A DNA stretch of 64,000 bases from Bemisia tabaci (GCF_918797505.1 NC_092802.1:17939883-18003882); one strand, 5' to 3'; shown: positions 1 to 12,630, counted from the stretch's first letter. A program made the numbers and translations. The notes: a model not told the origin generated them from the sequence alone.

Positions 1-3000
1 TTAATGAAGTAATTTGTCCTAGTTGAAAGTACAAAATCTGAAGTAAAAATTCCATGATTTTGACAAACTTAAAGGCAGGTGCACACCCACCTTACCGTTC
101 ACCACACCCGCAATATATTTTCTTTTGTATCGGCAAATCATTATAATCCCCTGCAAGGATCTATCTTTAGAGTTATACTCCTGAATTTTACTTCAGGTTC
201 GTAAAAACTGTCATTTTTGTAATGGAATGTTCAAGGCTTCCACGAGCCATCCTTAACGGCTTGATGTCTCCCTATGCAAAGGAGCTGTTTAAGAAACAAA
301 TGACTACAAACGTATGATGACGGCCATCAGAACTGGTAGCATACCCAGCTAAAAATCAATCAAAGAAAGTGAAGGATGATTTTGTTGAAGGTGGTTTCTC
401 TTTTCTTCCCAGAAATGGTGCCTAATAATGCTTTCACCTCACTTTGCTTCCTCAGACCTGAAGAGTTCATAGTAACCTTGGCCGTGTATTTGAGAAGAAA
501 ACAAACGTTTCATCATCACATCAAAGATTTTGATTGGTCTCCTCAAACAATTCGTGCAACATAGTTTGCGAGCTGTAAATGGTTGATTTAGGTATTTCTT
601 TAATTTTTTAACGCATCCCTGTATTCTTTTCTTCCTCCTCTCAAGTTTCGAATCATTATCTCTCATTTTAAATTTAAATATTTTGAGTGTAATCCGTTTG
701 CTCTCTTAACAGTTGCAAAACTGTCGATAATTTTTTTTCCGACAATGAAAAGCTTGCCTTTTGTAGATATTCTCTGCTTACCATGGAGCTGCTAGCAATT
801 ATTCTAGGTTTTATTGTCCACCATGGCATGCTCCGCATGGATGAAGTCAGAGAAATTTCGTATCAGACATTCAGTAAAATATGGAAATGAAGCTTAATAT
901 TGTACCCCGAGGAACAGAACCGCCTAAGTAGTGGAAAAATGTCATATGTATTATCACAGTAACACACAAGTGGATGATGAGTTTTGCTATTGCTGCTACA
1001 GCAGTGCCCTACAGAATTTTATTCATCAAAGAAACAAATTGGTCCTTAGTGTTTTCCTGTCAAGTGCGCTATTGTGAATTTTTCTTATTATATGAAAATT
1101 TCTGCCATGTAGTGTTGTTATCTAGGCAATGATATGGAAAAAATATATATGTGCTGTACACTATTAATGGAAATTTCATCATTTTTATTTGGCAGGTTTC
1201 TTATGTCACAAATTTAAAAAATATCTTAAAAGTATCTTTCTTGCGGTTCTGTTTTCTATAAAATATGATTATCCTCCTTCAGCTTGTATAATACTTGTTT
1301 GGACCTCTTGTACTACGAACTGATATTTTTCTGAAGGGTCCAAGCGGCAAAATCTTGGTTTTGAGAAAAATGGAAGAATTGTTCTGTTTGTCATGCGCTC
1401 AATCCATTGTGTCCAAAAAAAAGTATGCCTAAAAAATACTTATTGAACGCCAGCTAAATAGCACACTTTTTTCAATTTTTCTTGAAACTTGAATTTTGGT
1501 GATTGGACTCTTAAGAAAAATGTTGGTTCAATTTTGTTCTTTGGTATTTTTACCAAGTAAAATTTTCAAGTTTTATCCGCATTCAGATTTTTATATTTCC
1601 ATTTTGCAAATGTGTAGAAGAGTGAACCTATCCGATCATTTTCCCCTCCAAAGGTTACATTTTAGTGAAATTTTAGTTTTTGGCTGACTGCGCCAACTTC
1701 TATTATGAATAATTCACCTTTTGTAATGTATGTATCAACCATTTTTGTAAATTTTTCTGTAGAGTTATTTTTAAGGTAGCATTTATTAATTGAACAGGAA
1801 ATGAACTTTTTATTAACGAGAGGACAACATTTACCTATGGGGGGAGTCTTACTTTTTCAGCCTCAATTTTTGATCTTACTTTTCTATGTCACGTCCATGA
1901 AAATATCTTCATCATTACTTAGCGTTTCTTCTAAAGACCAATTTCACATTTTAAGTCAGATTCTAGAGCCTAGTCCTGCAATCTTCCTCAGACTTATAAC
2001 ATTGTGGGAAAACACAGATACTTGTTATTTTCTTGTGGCAAGTGCAGGCCTAAATATCGATTGCTTTTTGGTTAACGTATGCTCTCAATTAAAAATTTGT
2101 CTCTGCATTTCGTAGGATGCTGAATCGGATTTTTGGAATGATTCTAGCCACTCCTATTTCACATGTTATGTGGTAATGTGTAACAGAGACCGTTCCTCAC
2201 CATAATGTTCAGAATGAAAGCATCATATCAAATGCTCAATGATTCACAAAACTGTAAATTCGGAAATCAACTCCTTGATGAGATATTATCAAGTATTTTA
2301 CGGCAGATCAAATGTAAATTAGATTATACCAATATCATCATTTGTATTTTTGCCATTCAACCAATGTCAGTTATAAATACTTAAATCTTGCTTACGAGTT
2401 GATTTCCATACCTCCCATTGTGTGATTCATTTTCCCCGTGAAATTTAAAGTGAAAACAAGTTGTGTATCGCTGTAACTCATCCCTTATCATGGGGCCTAT
2501 TCTGAGTGGAAACAATTTTCCTGTGTTTGATTCTGTTGAGCATAAGATACACTGACAAATTCTAGGAAATTTCTTAAAAGTCCACTTTTTTGTCTTGGAT
2601 GCCATGTATATTAAAGTGAGAGCAACGAAATTAAGTAGGTGCAGTGGCAATTCTAGCAAATTGGTAGCACTTTTAATCTCCCTTCATTTAAATTTGTTGT
2701 AAAAGAGTGATTTTAGTGGAGGCAGCCTGCTGCAATAGCTATCAGTCATTATTCGCTCCACTCAATGAAGGAAACCCAATCTTACCAATCTTCAAAAATT
2801 TCCACTGGGTGAGTGGGGAAAAAGTTTCAAAAGCACGAATGGCAGCTTTACAGTATTCAGAGAAGATAGGAGTAAACCATTCTCTTTTTTACGTTTGGTT
2901 ATTTGAGCATGATTTTCAATTCGTGGTCTCCTCTGTTGCCATTCCTGCATTGCACTTTTTTCTGTGGCCTGCATAATTGCTTTGCATTGAAAGAAAATTG

Positions 3001-3818
3001 TGTCATTGAGTCTCAGTTTTTAATTGTTGATTGCTAACGCCAGCTAGGAAGTTACTGACCTCTGAAACGCTCCGGCCGAAATAAAAGTTAATTGCATTGT
3101 CTCAGAGAGTGCGCCTCTGTTGCTGTAGTCAGGACATCGCCTCTCATGTGCATATTCGTGAAGATGCTGCCGTTTTTGCTTGAGTCTATGGTAGGCAGTT
3201 ACTTGATCTCGATATCAGTACTCGATATGATTGCATGGATATGACCTCAAACATTCTCTTTTGCAAAATCGCTCGTGTTGGTTGTAATTTTGATTTGCTA
3301 GAATTTTCAAAGTCTTATTCAGTGATATTGTCTTTTCTTCAATGAAATCATAACTGATAGACCAGCTTTCTGAAATTTTAATTTAGTCGACGGGTGAACG
3401 GCTTTGAAAATTCGAGCAATCGCCATATTCTGGTCAGTGCCTTTGCGCTAGTGAGGTATCACTCTGAGAGTTTATCGGGGCATTTGGCTTTAAAGCCATA
3501 AGCTGCCGTCTGAAGTCAAGGTTGCCAGGTTGTGCGATGGAATATGGATATTTTACATGGGTTGAAATGGAGAAAAGTGCTGTTTTTCCAGCATCATCTG
3601 GCAACAATGTTTGAAGTATACCCTCTAAATTTTTCCTGTTGACCGTCATTTTGTAATTCATCTCAATCATGTTATTTGTAAACTTCTCAATTTCAATAAA
3701 TGTTGTCTTTTGTATAATATTGAATCCTAGTGTTTTCAATTCAATATTCAATTAAACCTGTTGACCTTTTATCATCAAAGAAAGATGGATAGTATCATCC
3801 ATAATCAAGTATATTTCC
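1..3818. other. AT-rich DNA, nothing assigned
   Basis: Long AT-rich stretch with only short open frames (about 105 codons at most) on both strands and no splice-flanked exon that I can defend. No inverted-repeat element with clear ends was found. It could be the upstream intergenic region of the gene starting at 6878, or an intron or UTR of a neighbouring gene. Confidence 0.5.
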
Positions 3819-4041
3819 AAGGTTGCCACAGTTAACGAATATCGGAAAAACAAGGAAATGTCAGAGAAAACTGATGCATTGTTTTCATTTGCCTTCCAGC
3901 ATGGGTTTGATCTTTGGAAACAAATTTTGCGTGAAAAAAAATATAATTACATTTTTTTAAAACTGTGTTGCCTTCAAATGTCAAGGAATTCGACCAAAAT
4001 GTGTCAGGGAATTTCATTTTCTAAATTCTGTGGCAACTCTG
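3819..4041. repeat. Degenerate hAT-like MITE, GTTGCCACAG family
   Basis: Begins GGTTGCCACAGTTAACGAAT and ends TTCTGTGGCAACTCTG, an eroded version of the CAGGGTTGCCACAG / CTGTGGCAACCCTG terminal repeats of better copies at 14595, 27255 and 45625. The interior keeps the family phrase with gaaaatgtcag spacing. No coding capacity. No target duplication is visible, as expected for an old copy. Confidence 0.65.
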
Positions 4042-5498
4042 CTTTTAACTCATTTATGCAAATCATAATCATTGAAAATGTAGAATGAAACTGAAAAATT
4101 ATGATTTAAAACTTAAAAAAAAGAGACAAAAATTAGGGTATCTACTGCTTAGGATAACTGGGAGGAAATTGATCAAGATCACGGAAATTGGGGAATTCTA
4201 TGAAGAAGTCTGGAAATTTGAAAGAAAAATATGAGTGCTGTACGCACCATCTTATCAGAGTTGCAAGAGTTCGTGTTCAATGTACCTCTGCTTCGTGTGT
4301 CAGTTTTTTGGATTTCAAGGCACGACAGTAAATAAAATATTACAAAAAATATGTAAATATTTATATTATTACATATACAAGTAAAAATTAAAATATTTAC
4401 AGCTCATTTTCACCAGCTCTGGAAACTCAAATTTCCATAGGTACACTCTCATCGTTACTTTTTCTCAAGTGGATAAGTGTAATTTTTAAAAATTTGAGAT
4501 AATAATGATTGCAACTAAAACTAGTCTTAAAATATAATCTATGAAAAATTGATTGCTAAAATCCAAGCTTTAAGAATCAAAAAGTGAGTTTGAACTTTTT
4601 TTCTGCCACAAGGTTCTATGTAATTTTGAAACTTGAAACATGCATTTCTCGAAATGGCAAAAACTACACTTATCCCACTTGTCCTCAAAGCCCCGTATCT
4701 GATGAAATATCCTATTATTTTTGAATAAATCGTAAAATTTTCTCCCTGGATTAAGAACGTCCGTAATGGAACTTCTTTTTTTTATTTTCTGGGGGGCAAC
4801 TCATATCTCTCAATTAAATTCTGAAGAGAATATTTGAGGACAGAACAATTACTGCTCAAATGGACGTATTTATGCTTTAAGGGACCGTATGCAAAGGATT
4901 TGCGTACAATGTACATAGTTCCTTTTAGCATAAATTTCTCCAAATGAAGAGTGGAAATTAAAATCCTACTAAGGTCTTGCCATGTTTGTCCATAGTATTC
5001 TTTACCAAAAAATAATCCACAGGCATCCGCCTCATAGTCGTTTTACATAGAACATTCTCCAAATTTTAAACTTATTTTCATGAAAATAATTAGTCCTCTC
5101 AAGAAAGTGGATTCCTTTCACAAAATAATATAACTAGCTACAGTTTTAGTAACATCTGATGGCGCCCACCAGGTTTCGAATTTCAACTTTTCAAGTCTTA
5201 GTCCAACTAAGTTGAGAATTTAATGCCATTAGTCGCATAATTAGTAAGGTATTCTCAAAATGCAGCAATGTAAACTTAACATTTTTTATCTTTAAAAGAG
5301 AACAAACCTAACGAGATTGAAAGATCCTCAGTATGATAAATAATTTCAGCTTTAATGAGGGTGGTTTGGGAAGTAAGACTCTTTACTTATTTCTCTACCC
5401 AAGCAGCACAGTGCAAAGAAAATACCTACTCCTTGAGATGAAGTTGCAAATGAATACATTTTAATGCCGAATCTGGCTGGCTAAGCTGCATAGAACAC
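4042..5498. other. AT-rich DNA, mostly unassigned
   Basis: Nothing gene-like. The only structure I see is the small palindrome at 4861-4942, listed separately. Confidence 0.4.
4861..4942. repeat. Degenerate palindromic mini-element
   Basis: Left arm TGGACGTATTTATGC and right arm GCATAAATTTCTCCA pair imperfectly, with ACATAGTTCC next to the right arm. The same layout (GGACGTATTTCTGCC ... ACATAGTTCCGTTTGG) makes up the three sharper copies at 11869, 35621 and 53490, so this looks like a shortened, old copy. Confidence 0.5.
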
Positions 5499-6017
5499 GG
5501 TAATTGATAAAAAAAGTCGAGCTACAAGCCAAAAATAAATTAAACAAGTAATATTTCAAAGTACATGGAGATGAGAAATAATAAAAAACTTACAAGAAAC
5601 AAAGCAAACGTTTCGACCGCCAACAAACTGCGGTCTTCTTCAGTGCAACAGGAAACACAAGTGGAAACAATTTACAAAATGAAAAAAAAATAAAGAAGCT
5701 ACAAAACTATTAGCAAACTAAGTAAAGCGAAAATACAACTCGAAAATTGCTATTACATCTTGGAATAAAATTAAAATAAGGCAAAATTCATCAGGAAAGA
5801 AGAGTGATGGCAGTGATAAGAAGGAAGTAGGTAAAAAATAATGTTTCCACTTGTTGTTCCTTTTGCACTGAAGGAGACCGCAGTTTGTTGGCGGTCGGAA
5901 CGTTCGCTCTGCTCTGTTTCTTGTGAGTTCTTATTATTTCTCATCTCTTTGTACTCTGAAATATTACTTTTTTAATTTATTTTTGGCTTGTAGCTCGATT
6001 TTTCTTAATCAATTACC
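5499..6017. repeat. 519-bp inverted-repeat element
   Basis: The left end (GGTAATTGATAAAAAAAGTC, then gagctacaagccaaaaataa) is mirrored by the right end (ttatttttggcttgtagctc, then a run ending TTAATCAATTACC). The arms extend inward for about 150 bp with scattered mismatches, including a paired GACCGCCAACAAACTGCGGT / ACCGCAGTTTGTTGGCGGTC block. Non-coding. It is a foldback or MITE of unknown superfamily and only one copy is present in the window. Confidence 0.7.
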
Positions 6018-6330
6018 TAGGTACCATGTTGCAAATGAAGTTTTATTTTTTTCTCTGTTTCTGCACCTTAAAATTGTATAATATTTTTGATAAAGATTTG
6101 ATTTCTAAATAATTTACGAGATAAATTAAATGAGTTACACGGATCAAAAATCGACAGTAACGGAATATCGCAACTTATTTAAATTTTAATGCAATGAGTC
6201 CATAGAGAGGAGCCCCTTCAATTAGTGGATAGGCAACATATTTGACACTCCGATTTAATCGCCGTTTTCTAAGGTAAATACAATTTATTGCAACCTGCGC
6301 TCTTCGTCTTCGAGTAATGGAGTAAAACAT
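6018..6330. other. Upstream DNA, nothing assigned
   Basis: AT-rich; no repeat ends or exon signals recognised. It lies immediately upstream of the CpG-richer promoter segment. Confidence 0.4.
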
Positions 6331-6877
6331 TTCGAATGCATCATAGATGTTCTCGCGCTCCCAGCTCTCTGACGGTCTAGCTCAATTTTTTTCAGCTATT
6401 CCATTTTTTCGCATACTTGCCGAGACGCAATTTGGCTGCGTGCATACCGAAAGCTTCAATAATGGCCGAATGACGCAGTGGCGTTGCGTCGTTTTTTGCC
6501 GCGTCAACGCGAGCGCGCGCCTTATCAGTGCACTCGTGCATTTGTGTACAAAAGAGTGCCGCGCTCTAGCGGAGAAGCCTCGCAACTCGCCAAATCCGCG
6601 CCTCTGATTGGTCGATTTTCAAGCGAAGCTCGATGACGTGTTTTGTTGACAAGTCCCCCGATCCGACATGAAAATAATCACAACAAAGATTCCGCAGTGT
6701 TTCTTTGTAGTTTCGTTTGCCAGCTGCTGATGAATTTCCGCTTATTCTCAAGTGAAGTGTTCGTGTCTTAGTTGAAATCTGTCTGAATCTGACTCTGTCA
6801 GAGTCAGACATTAGTTTTCAATCAGTTTCGAATAGTTTCTTTGTCTAGTGCGGTTGTATATATTAGTTGTTGTGACC
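6331..6877 (+). promoter_or_regulatory. Putative promoter and 5' UTR of the exon 1 gene
   Basis: Base composition changes here. 6470-6610 is visibly richer in CpG and GC than the DNA on either side, as is common at constitutive promoters. An inverted CCAAT box (ATTGG, 6607-6611) is present. No TATA box lies at a sensible distance; a GTATATATTA at about 6856-6865 is only some 15 bases before the start codon. Several TCAGT-type arthropod initiator matches occur. The transcription start cannot be fixed from sequence alone. Confidence 0.45.
6788..6808 (+). promoter_or_regulatory. Perfect 10-bp hairpin upstream of the start codon
   Basis: TCTGACTCTG and CAGAGTCAGA are exact reverse complements separated by one T. 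They lie 70-90 bases before the ATG at 6878, so they probably fall in the 5' UTR or core promoter. It could be a dimeric factor site in DNA or a stem in the mRNA leader; the sequence does not say which. Confidence 0.5.
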
Positions 6878-6920
6878 ATGTCTTCTACGTCCAAAAACCT
6901 CATTGAGGAAAGTCTCGGAG
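6878..6920 (+). CDS. Coding exon 1 (N-terminus) of an unrecognised protein
   Basis: The ATG has an A at -3 (gaccATGt), a good animal start context. It opens 14 codons, MSSTSKNLIEESLG, plus one base, then a near-consensus donor (CGGAG|GTATGT) at 6921. It sits just downstream of the only promoter-like, CpG-richer island in the first 10 kb. The split codon is completed in frame by exon 2 at 61820 (G + AG = Glu). I see no signal peptide; the N-terminus is Ser/Thr- and Glu-containing and looks cytosolic. The assignment rests on start context, splice signal and phase match, not on homology; I do not recognise the family. Additional exons could exist inside the long intron. Confidence 0.6.
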
Positions 6921-9900
6921 GTATGTACTCTAAATCCATTGATAACCCCAACTTATTTTATTGATAGCATTAAATTTCCTCTGATATCTAACACCTTTTC
7001 ATTCATCATCCTTCCCTTGCACTGACCCCGGTGCAACATTCTTTGAAATAGTTCAGAAGCACTTCAACACTTCAGTCCTGTAGGATCAACTTGAACCCTA
7101 GCTTACATAGCTCAGATACATCGATTCAGGATGTTCAGAATTTGCTTCAAGTGTCATTGTTATACTTTTGTTTAAGTTCGAAAGCATTTGCGAACTGTTT
7201 GTACGCATTTTCTTGTAGTGTATTCCAATCTAAATACAAATCCTTTCCTAGGCTTTGTGTCAGCTGTTATCTTGCTTGTTGTTTCCTCTCTGGATTCTAG
7301 CAAGCTGCCATTTCACAACTGAAATTTTTCAAAACCTAGGAAATTAAAAGCTCCTACAATGTTGGCTTCTAGATCCTCATCAATTTCATCATTATTTCTC
7401 CCTTCTTGAATTATAATTTTCTTGAACCATCAGCTGTTAGACTATGTTACCGATAATTTGACTTATTGTTTTGCTAAAACAGGGTCTTTCCAGTTACTTT
7501 TCATCAACTGTTGGTTCAATCCTATCTGCAGGGGGATTTTTCAACACTGATAAGACATTCCTAAACAATTGCATATCATATGATAGTAATACTGTCCATA
7601 TAATCAGGGCCATGTCGAGTAGGTACAAGTCGCAGGTGGCTATCTTAATGTTATCAAAGTGCCCTGTTGTCCTTTCTGAGACTGCAGACTAATGCTAAAT
7701 ATCAATTTTAATATTGGTGAGTGTAGCCTATTGATCTGCTGGGACCATTTCATTTCTGATGTATCTAGGGTGCAGAAAGCTCCAGGACATGGGTGATGTG
7801 CCGCAATCCTGGTAGAATTTACTCATTTACTTAAAATGTTTGCTAAGATGCCGTGATTTCCTCATACAGAATTAATATTTCCCTCTGAGGACAGTGTGTG
7901 TATTTTCTTATGTAACTAGCAAATTTATATTCTTACGCCTACTTGATGGTTTAAAAGTCCTTTTGGAGGCAAATCTGACATCAGACTGATGTTCTTGCAC
8001 ATCAGGAATTAGCGAATCTGATACTTTTTGAAACCTAGGTTGTATTTGAATATCGGAATGATTTCTTAAATTCTCTTTTTGAGTACCTAATAATTTTTCT
8101 TTATCCCATCATGATGTTAAGATTATTTACCACAAAGAATAAATTTAATGTATCCTGAAAAAGATAGTGTACAAATGCACCTTTAGGTCTATTCGGATCA
8201 TGAAACTCAGCTGAAACGCAAAATTTGCCTATAGGTATCACTGAGAAGTATGCCATAAATCAGGAGTATCAAGATTCAATGAAGTTCTTCAGTCCATTTT
8301 AAGATTTTTTCATGAGGTTAATGTTATGAACTTCTCATAGGTACATATTACATATCAACTTTTTAAGCATTTAAATTGTATTAACTAAAGTGAAGATGCT
8401 TATATTTTTGAAATGTCTTCATTAATTTGAGTCACAAGCAGAGACAATCCAAATTTTAACGTTGACACAAGCTGTGGGTATGATAAATCATGTAAGTAAT
8501 TGATCTCTTAGAGAGAGGTGCAATTATACCCAACTCAGATTCCCTCATCTGTTGGCCTCTAGTTTTTATCAGTTCTGAATTCACCTTATTGTTCGTTATC
8601 TCTATAACTCCATTCAATATAGTCACGTGTGTTTTTTTCTTTATCTTTGAAGTTATGTTCAACAAGAAGCAGTTCAAACTGCTTCAAAGTTAGCATTAGC
8701 TGTTGAACTTCTAAAGAAGATAAGCTCTGATTAATTCAAAGAAAGTGATAAAGTCGGCATAATGTTAGATAACAGAGCCCAATGTATTTTTAACCGTAAT
8801 CAATTTTTGTTGCACGAGACTACAGTCAAGTCTTTGTTGGAAGCTTCTCTAGAAATTAGGAAAAATTATTTTGCAAAATCTCCCGACCTAGAAATAGTGT
8901 TGGAAAATCTGAAATGTTCGATTTTAATCTTGCTTGGTTTGTAAGCATGATATCAGACCTCCTCTGTGCCAAATTTTTGATACAGGAGAGTTTCCATCCG
9001 GGGCCATTTCACGATTCTCAGGCAATTACAGGAAATCTTCAAGATCTGAAATTCTCTTTTTGACAGACGATTTTGAAGCATTATTTTTGAATAGAAATTA
9101 TATCTATTAATTTTTAACATGACTAAATTTTTCTTGCAATGGTTTCCACAAACATCTGTACGTTCCAATGAGGTATCGGTTAAACCCCCAGTCAATTTTT
9201 CTCAATGACCCTCGGCAGCTTTGGTCTGGATTTGTCACCGGCTGAAGTTCTTTGAAGCACATGGTATCTAAAGTGGACAGGGACTATATGTGACAAAACT
9301 GAGACATCAGCACCAATATTAGTTCTTCTTAATCTGCATCCAAAGAAATAGAAAAGGAATCAGAAAAAATTAAACTTTGAGGGACTAGGGAGAAATGGTA
9401 CCCCCACTATTTAGACAATCTTCCAAAATTGAGCTACTTAGGTAACTCGGTACTAAGTGTAACCGAAAAAGAAAAACTACTCAATGGTTTTCGACAAGAA
9501 TTTATGATTCCTTCCTTCGACACTATGTCCTCCAAGAAAATTTTTCGAAAGTAATAGGTATTATCAAAATTTCAGGATCATAAAAGCACGCAAATCCCAA
9601 TGGGATTCAAATTGATACCAAAGTTAGGGTCGAAAAAACACATATCCACCTTTGTGTCCAAGAAATCCTCGCCTTATTACTTAATTGACTTTTATTTACT
9701 TTTTTGAAATTCGCAGGTCTCATCATACTAGTCTCAAGCCTTAATTTAAACTTCAGCTAAAAAAACTTCATCCTGGGAAAAAAGTCACAATTTTTTGCGG
9801 TTCGCTGAAAGATGAACAAAATTGGCTTCGTGCTTTTTTACCCATTTTGATTCATTTATTGATAGCATCAAAGTGGTGTATTTCAGAAGAAGTTTAAATC

Positions 9901-9927
9901 GCTTGGGCATCTCCCTATTAGTTCTAG
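6921..9927. other. Intron start, largely unique AT-rich DNA
   Basis: Contains only short, unconvincing open frames and no inverted-repeat element with recognisable ends. This is the longest stretch of the intron that looks free of MITEs. Confidence 0.4.
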
Positions 9928-10088
9928 AGGCGGATCCAGCAATTAGGTAACACCGGAGTCGTCCATTTAAACCTATGCTAAATAATCGGGTTTTTTTTTC
10001 GGAGCACCTGGCCCCTCGAAGAATCGATACATTTCCATAGGTTTAAATGGAGAAAAGACAATGTTGCCAATCTGCTGGACCCGCCAAT
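9928..10088. repeat. Foldback element, GGCGGATCCAGCAA family, copy 1
   Basis: Left end GGCGGATCCAGCAATTAGGT and right end GTTGCCAATCTGCTGGACCC are inverted. The interior has a second mirrored block (ccatttaaacctatgctaaa / ccataggtttaaatgg) and an ATCGATAC motif. The same architecture recurs at 18822-18979. Confidence 0.7.
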
Positions 10089-10114
10089 GATTAGTTCACT
10101 GTGCACATCTTCAA

Positions 10115-10446
10115 GAAAAATAGAGAATTTGCAGGTGTCTGAAATTCGATGAATTTCGTGTTTAAGAGGAAACTACTGCGTGAACGGAACACGAGGATAC
10201 CCTCGGTTCATCCATTGAAAAATTATTGGAGAACATATGACAAAATGATCTAATCTGCTATAATAGGTACGTGTGTTTAAATGGGAAATGCCGCCATATG
10301 ACGTCACTAGGCGGTGCATTTTTTCAATTTTAAATCTATTTTTAAACTATTTTCCAAATCAGAAAAAAATTATAAAAAATACTACGAAATCAGCTCTTTA
10401 AGCACTTTCAGATGAAGCCATAAAAAAGTTGCATGCAAATGCTCCA
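10115..10446. repeat. Dispersed repeat (GAGAATTTGCAGGTG family), copy 1
   Basis: Begins GAGAATTTGCAGGTGTCTGA and includes gtttaaatgggaaatgccgc, a tgacgtcactaggcgg block and a run ending TTGCATGCAAATGCTCC. The same blocks in the same order occur around 45597-46812, split by other insertions, and in reverse orientation at 35419-35610. No coding capacity. Confidence 0.65.
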
Positions 10447-11133
10447 TTCCTGCTGGCCACATTCACCCATGACTAGTTCTACTCATGACTCGCCGGTCCC
10501 GTCTTGGCGCTCGGTGGCCGCGTGGTGGCGCGCGAAATAAACACGAGTAACGGTAAATAAAACGCAAATAAGCCTCGAGAAAACACCGATATCTGCTAGG
10601 TGTCTTCCAAGACGCGTTGCGTTGACCCTCGATCGTCGAGAATAAATAGTTTGTTTTCTACGGGAGATCGGATCTTGGTTGTGGGTGACTCACTCACTTG
10701 CGAAATCCGCGCTCCTGCGACTTATTTGTTTACACCGCTCTTGAGCGCAGTTGCATAGTGCACTCGAAGTCCCAATCTACCACTTTCTGAACATAGAGAA
10801 AAAAAAGGAGGTGTTTGCATTTCGGGCATCTTGGAATTTTTTAGATGACGTAGGTCGGTACCGCAACTTTTATCACCGATTTTCTTGGAAATGGTGTAGT
10901 TTATGGAAAAAATGCGTTTTACCTAAAGTGTTTAAAATTATATCATGAGTTGATTTAAGCAAAAAATGGGACATTGTGGTCCGTTTTTCATACTTCGAAT
11001 TCCGGATTTCGCTGGAGAGGTTGTACCGACTTATTACGTCACAAGGTAAACAAACCTCAGGATGCGAACACCTCCTTTTCTTTCTCTATGCTTTCTGGAA
11101 AGCAGGAGGTCCCCCGTGACCTTATCTTTAGGC
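10447..11133. other. Intronic DNA, nothing assigned
   Basis: Mixed composition, with a CpG-containing patch near 10490-10640. No repeat ends or exon signals identified. Confidence 0.35.
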
Positions 11134-11411
11134 AGCGGGCTGATTGTTGAAATTGATAGACAAAGCTATAGATTAAAAAGACAAAAAGGATATGGAAGGA
11201 TTCTTTTATTGTTGGAAGCGGGTGATTGCAATGGACGAAGAAGGTAGGTAATAGGCTAACTAACAGTAACCCATAGGAGACCCTTTAGTTAGTCCATCAT
11301 TTTCTCCCTTAGTCTACAGGAACCACCAATTCCAATCAAAAGGATCGCTCTATTCTCCATCTGTTTTCCTTATCTGTCGCTTTGTCCATCAATTTCAACG
11401 ATCAGCCCGCA
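11134..11411. repeat. Foldback element, GCGGGCTGATTGTTGAAATT family, copy 1
   Basis: Left end GCGGGCTGATTGTTGAAATT followed by gatagacaaagctatag; right end has ctttgtccatcaatttcaac then GATCAGCCCGC. Inner arms also match (ggaagcgggtgattgcaatg against ccaccaattccaat...). Related copies lie at 32838, 44722, 47959 (half) and 58488. Confidence 0.75.
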
Positions 11412-11511
11412 GGTGCGCATTTCATGCAATTTAAAATCGAGAAATGTCTCGTGAAAGCTCTCCAAAAGAATAGCACAACGGACTTAAAACGTTACCTTGG
11501 AGATACCTGGA

Positions 11512-11670
11512 CTGCCGTGCTGAGGTAAAACGGCGTTTGAACTTTCGAGAGTTGCCAAATTCCCGCCGATAAAGTATTTATTCCGGAAGGAAGTTATGTT
11601 TATTTTCCCTTGACATTTTCAGGTATTTTAATTTAAAAAGTGCGAACAAAATTGTCCGCAAAGTCGTAAG
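11512..11670. repeat. One-ended fragment, CTGCCGTGCTaAGG family
   Basis: Starts CTGCCGTGCTGAGGTAAAAC, then cggcgtttgaactttcgaga and gttgccaaattc, the 5' half of the element that is complete at 53677-53929. The matching right terminus is not found, so the copy is truncated. Confidence 0.6.
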
Positions 11671-11868
11671 TAAAATATTCTCATTTTCCCCCTATAAATT
11701 CAGATTTTTTAGCGAAATTTGGCACCTCACCCATCGAGATGATTTACAATTTCTAACCTGATGAACGATGTCACATACGTTTAATAATAAATGCGCGGTA
11801 CATGCTGTTTGTATCGATTATTTTGCATTTTTCCGGTGATATCGCTCGGTTTGTGCGATTATTTGGAC

Positions 11869-11992
11869 GCATTTCTGCCAAACGTAACTATGTGCATTAA
11901 GACATGAGCCCTGAGACTCATAAGAATAAGTGCATAACAGGGCTCACGTCTTAATGCACATAGTTCTGTTTGATAGAAATACGTACATTTCA
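11869..11992. repeat. Palindromic mini-element, copy 1
   Basis: A near-perfect hairpin. Left arm TTGGACGCATTTCTGCCAAA then aactatgtgcattaagac; right arm gtcttaatgcacatagttct then gtttgatagaaatacgtaca. The loop contains a direct pair of agccctga / agggctca blocks. Copies occur at 35621 and 53490, with a degenerate one at 4861. Confidence 0.75.
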
Positions 11993-12352
11993 TATTCCGC
12001 GGTTATCATAAATTTATAGTTTATCTTCCGGCTGTATAGTGCATCCCTTCCACCGAGTAGAAAGAGAGAAAATATTTGAAGAATCTTCTAGTTTTTCTAG
12101 TCAACACAATTCTCGTTTTGGCTCCAGGGTTGGCGAGAGTCAGACCAGTGTTGATGGTCGTTCACGCAGAAACTGAAAATGTCCCCGTTGTGGAAGAGAG
12201 AGAGCCCGGACTGATCTGTAGTTGTTTTGGTTTGGCAAAGGCGCCAAAGGTGTGTCACCAGCGTAGGAGCTGGATTGTCGACTTACAGTGGACCAAAACT
12301 CCAGTTCTAGCAGTGTAACATCTAAATTCCTTCTCCGTTCTAAACACGCATC

Positions 12353-12588
12353 GATGGCGAAACTTCCAAACCGCGTATCTCGGTTTTCGACGTTGCTGAC
12401 CTCCTGTCATACTTTATTTTTTGAATGGAGAACTCCTCTTTGTCAATTCGTAAAAAGTTTTGTGATTTTTCTTCTCTGTGTGAAGTACCCTCTAGAAAAA
12501 ATTCAAGGAGTGAAGTCGATTTGCTCCCCTTTAAAAAATACAATTGAAAAACTCATGGACACCCTGTTGCGGGTTGCCGCAACATCGT
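12353..12588. repeat. Repeat with CGCGTATCTCGGTT ends, copy 1
   Basis: Begins CGATGGCGAAACTTCC and CCGCGTATCTCGGTTTTCGA, then GTTGC, gacctcctgtcatactttat and a tgtgatttttcttctctgtg block. The same order of blocks makes up the cleaner copy at 46375-46626. The right terminus here is eroded. Confidence 0.6.
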
Positions 12589-12600
12589 GAAATTAAAAAA

Positions 12601-12630
12601 TAGTGTATTTCCTTCGGAAAATACACTAAT
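12601..12630. repeat. Short perfect-type hairpin
   Basis: TAGTGTATTTcctt and the following AAATACACTA pair as a stem with a small loop. It could be an abbreviated MITE end pair or a chance palindrome. No role can be assigned. Confidence 0.4.

Noticed and set aside
3434..3751. 105-codon minus-strand frame
   Set aside because: No promoter, splice or family evidence. Composition is like other chance frames of this length, although it is one of the better-looking ones in the first 6 kb.
12076..12318. 80-codon frame with a hydrophobic, signal-peptide-like beginning
   Set aside because: The frame begins with TTG, not ATG, has no usable splice pair, and I recognise no family. A conserved exon cannot be excluded, but nothing positive supports it.
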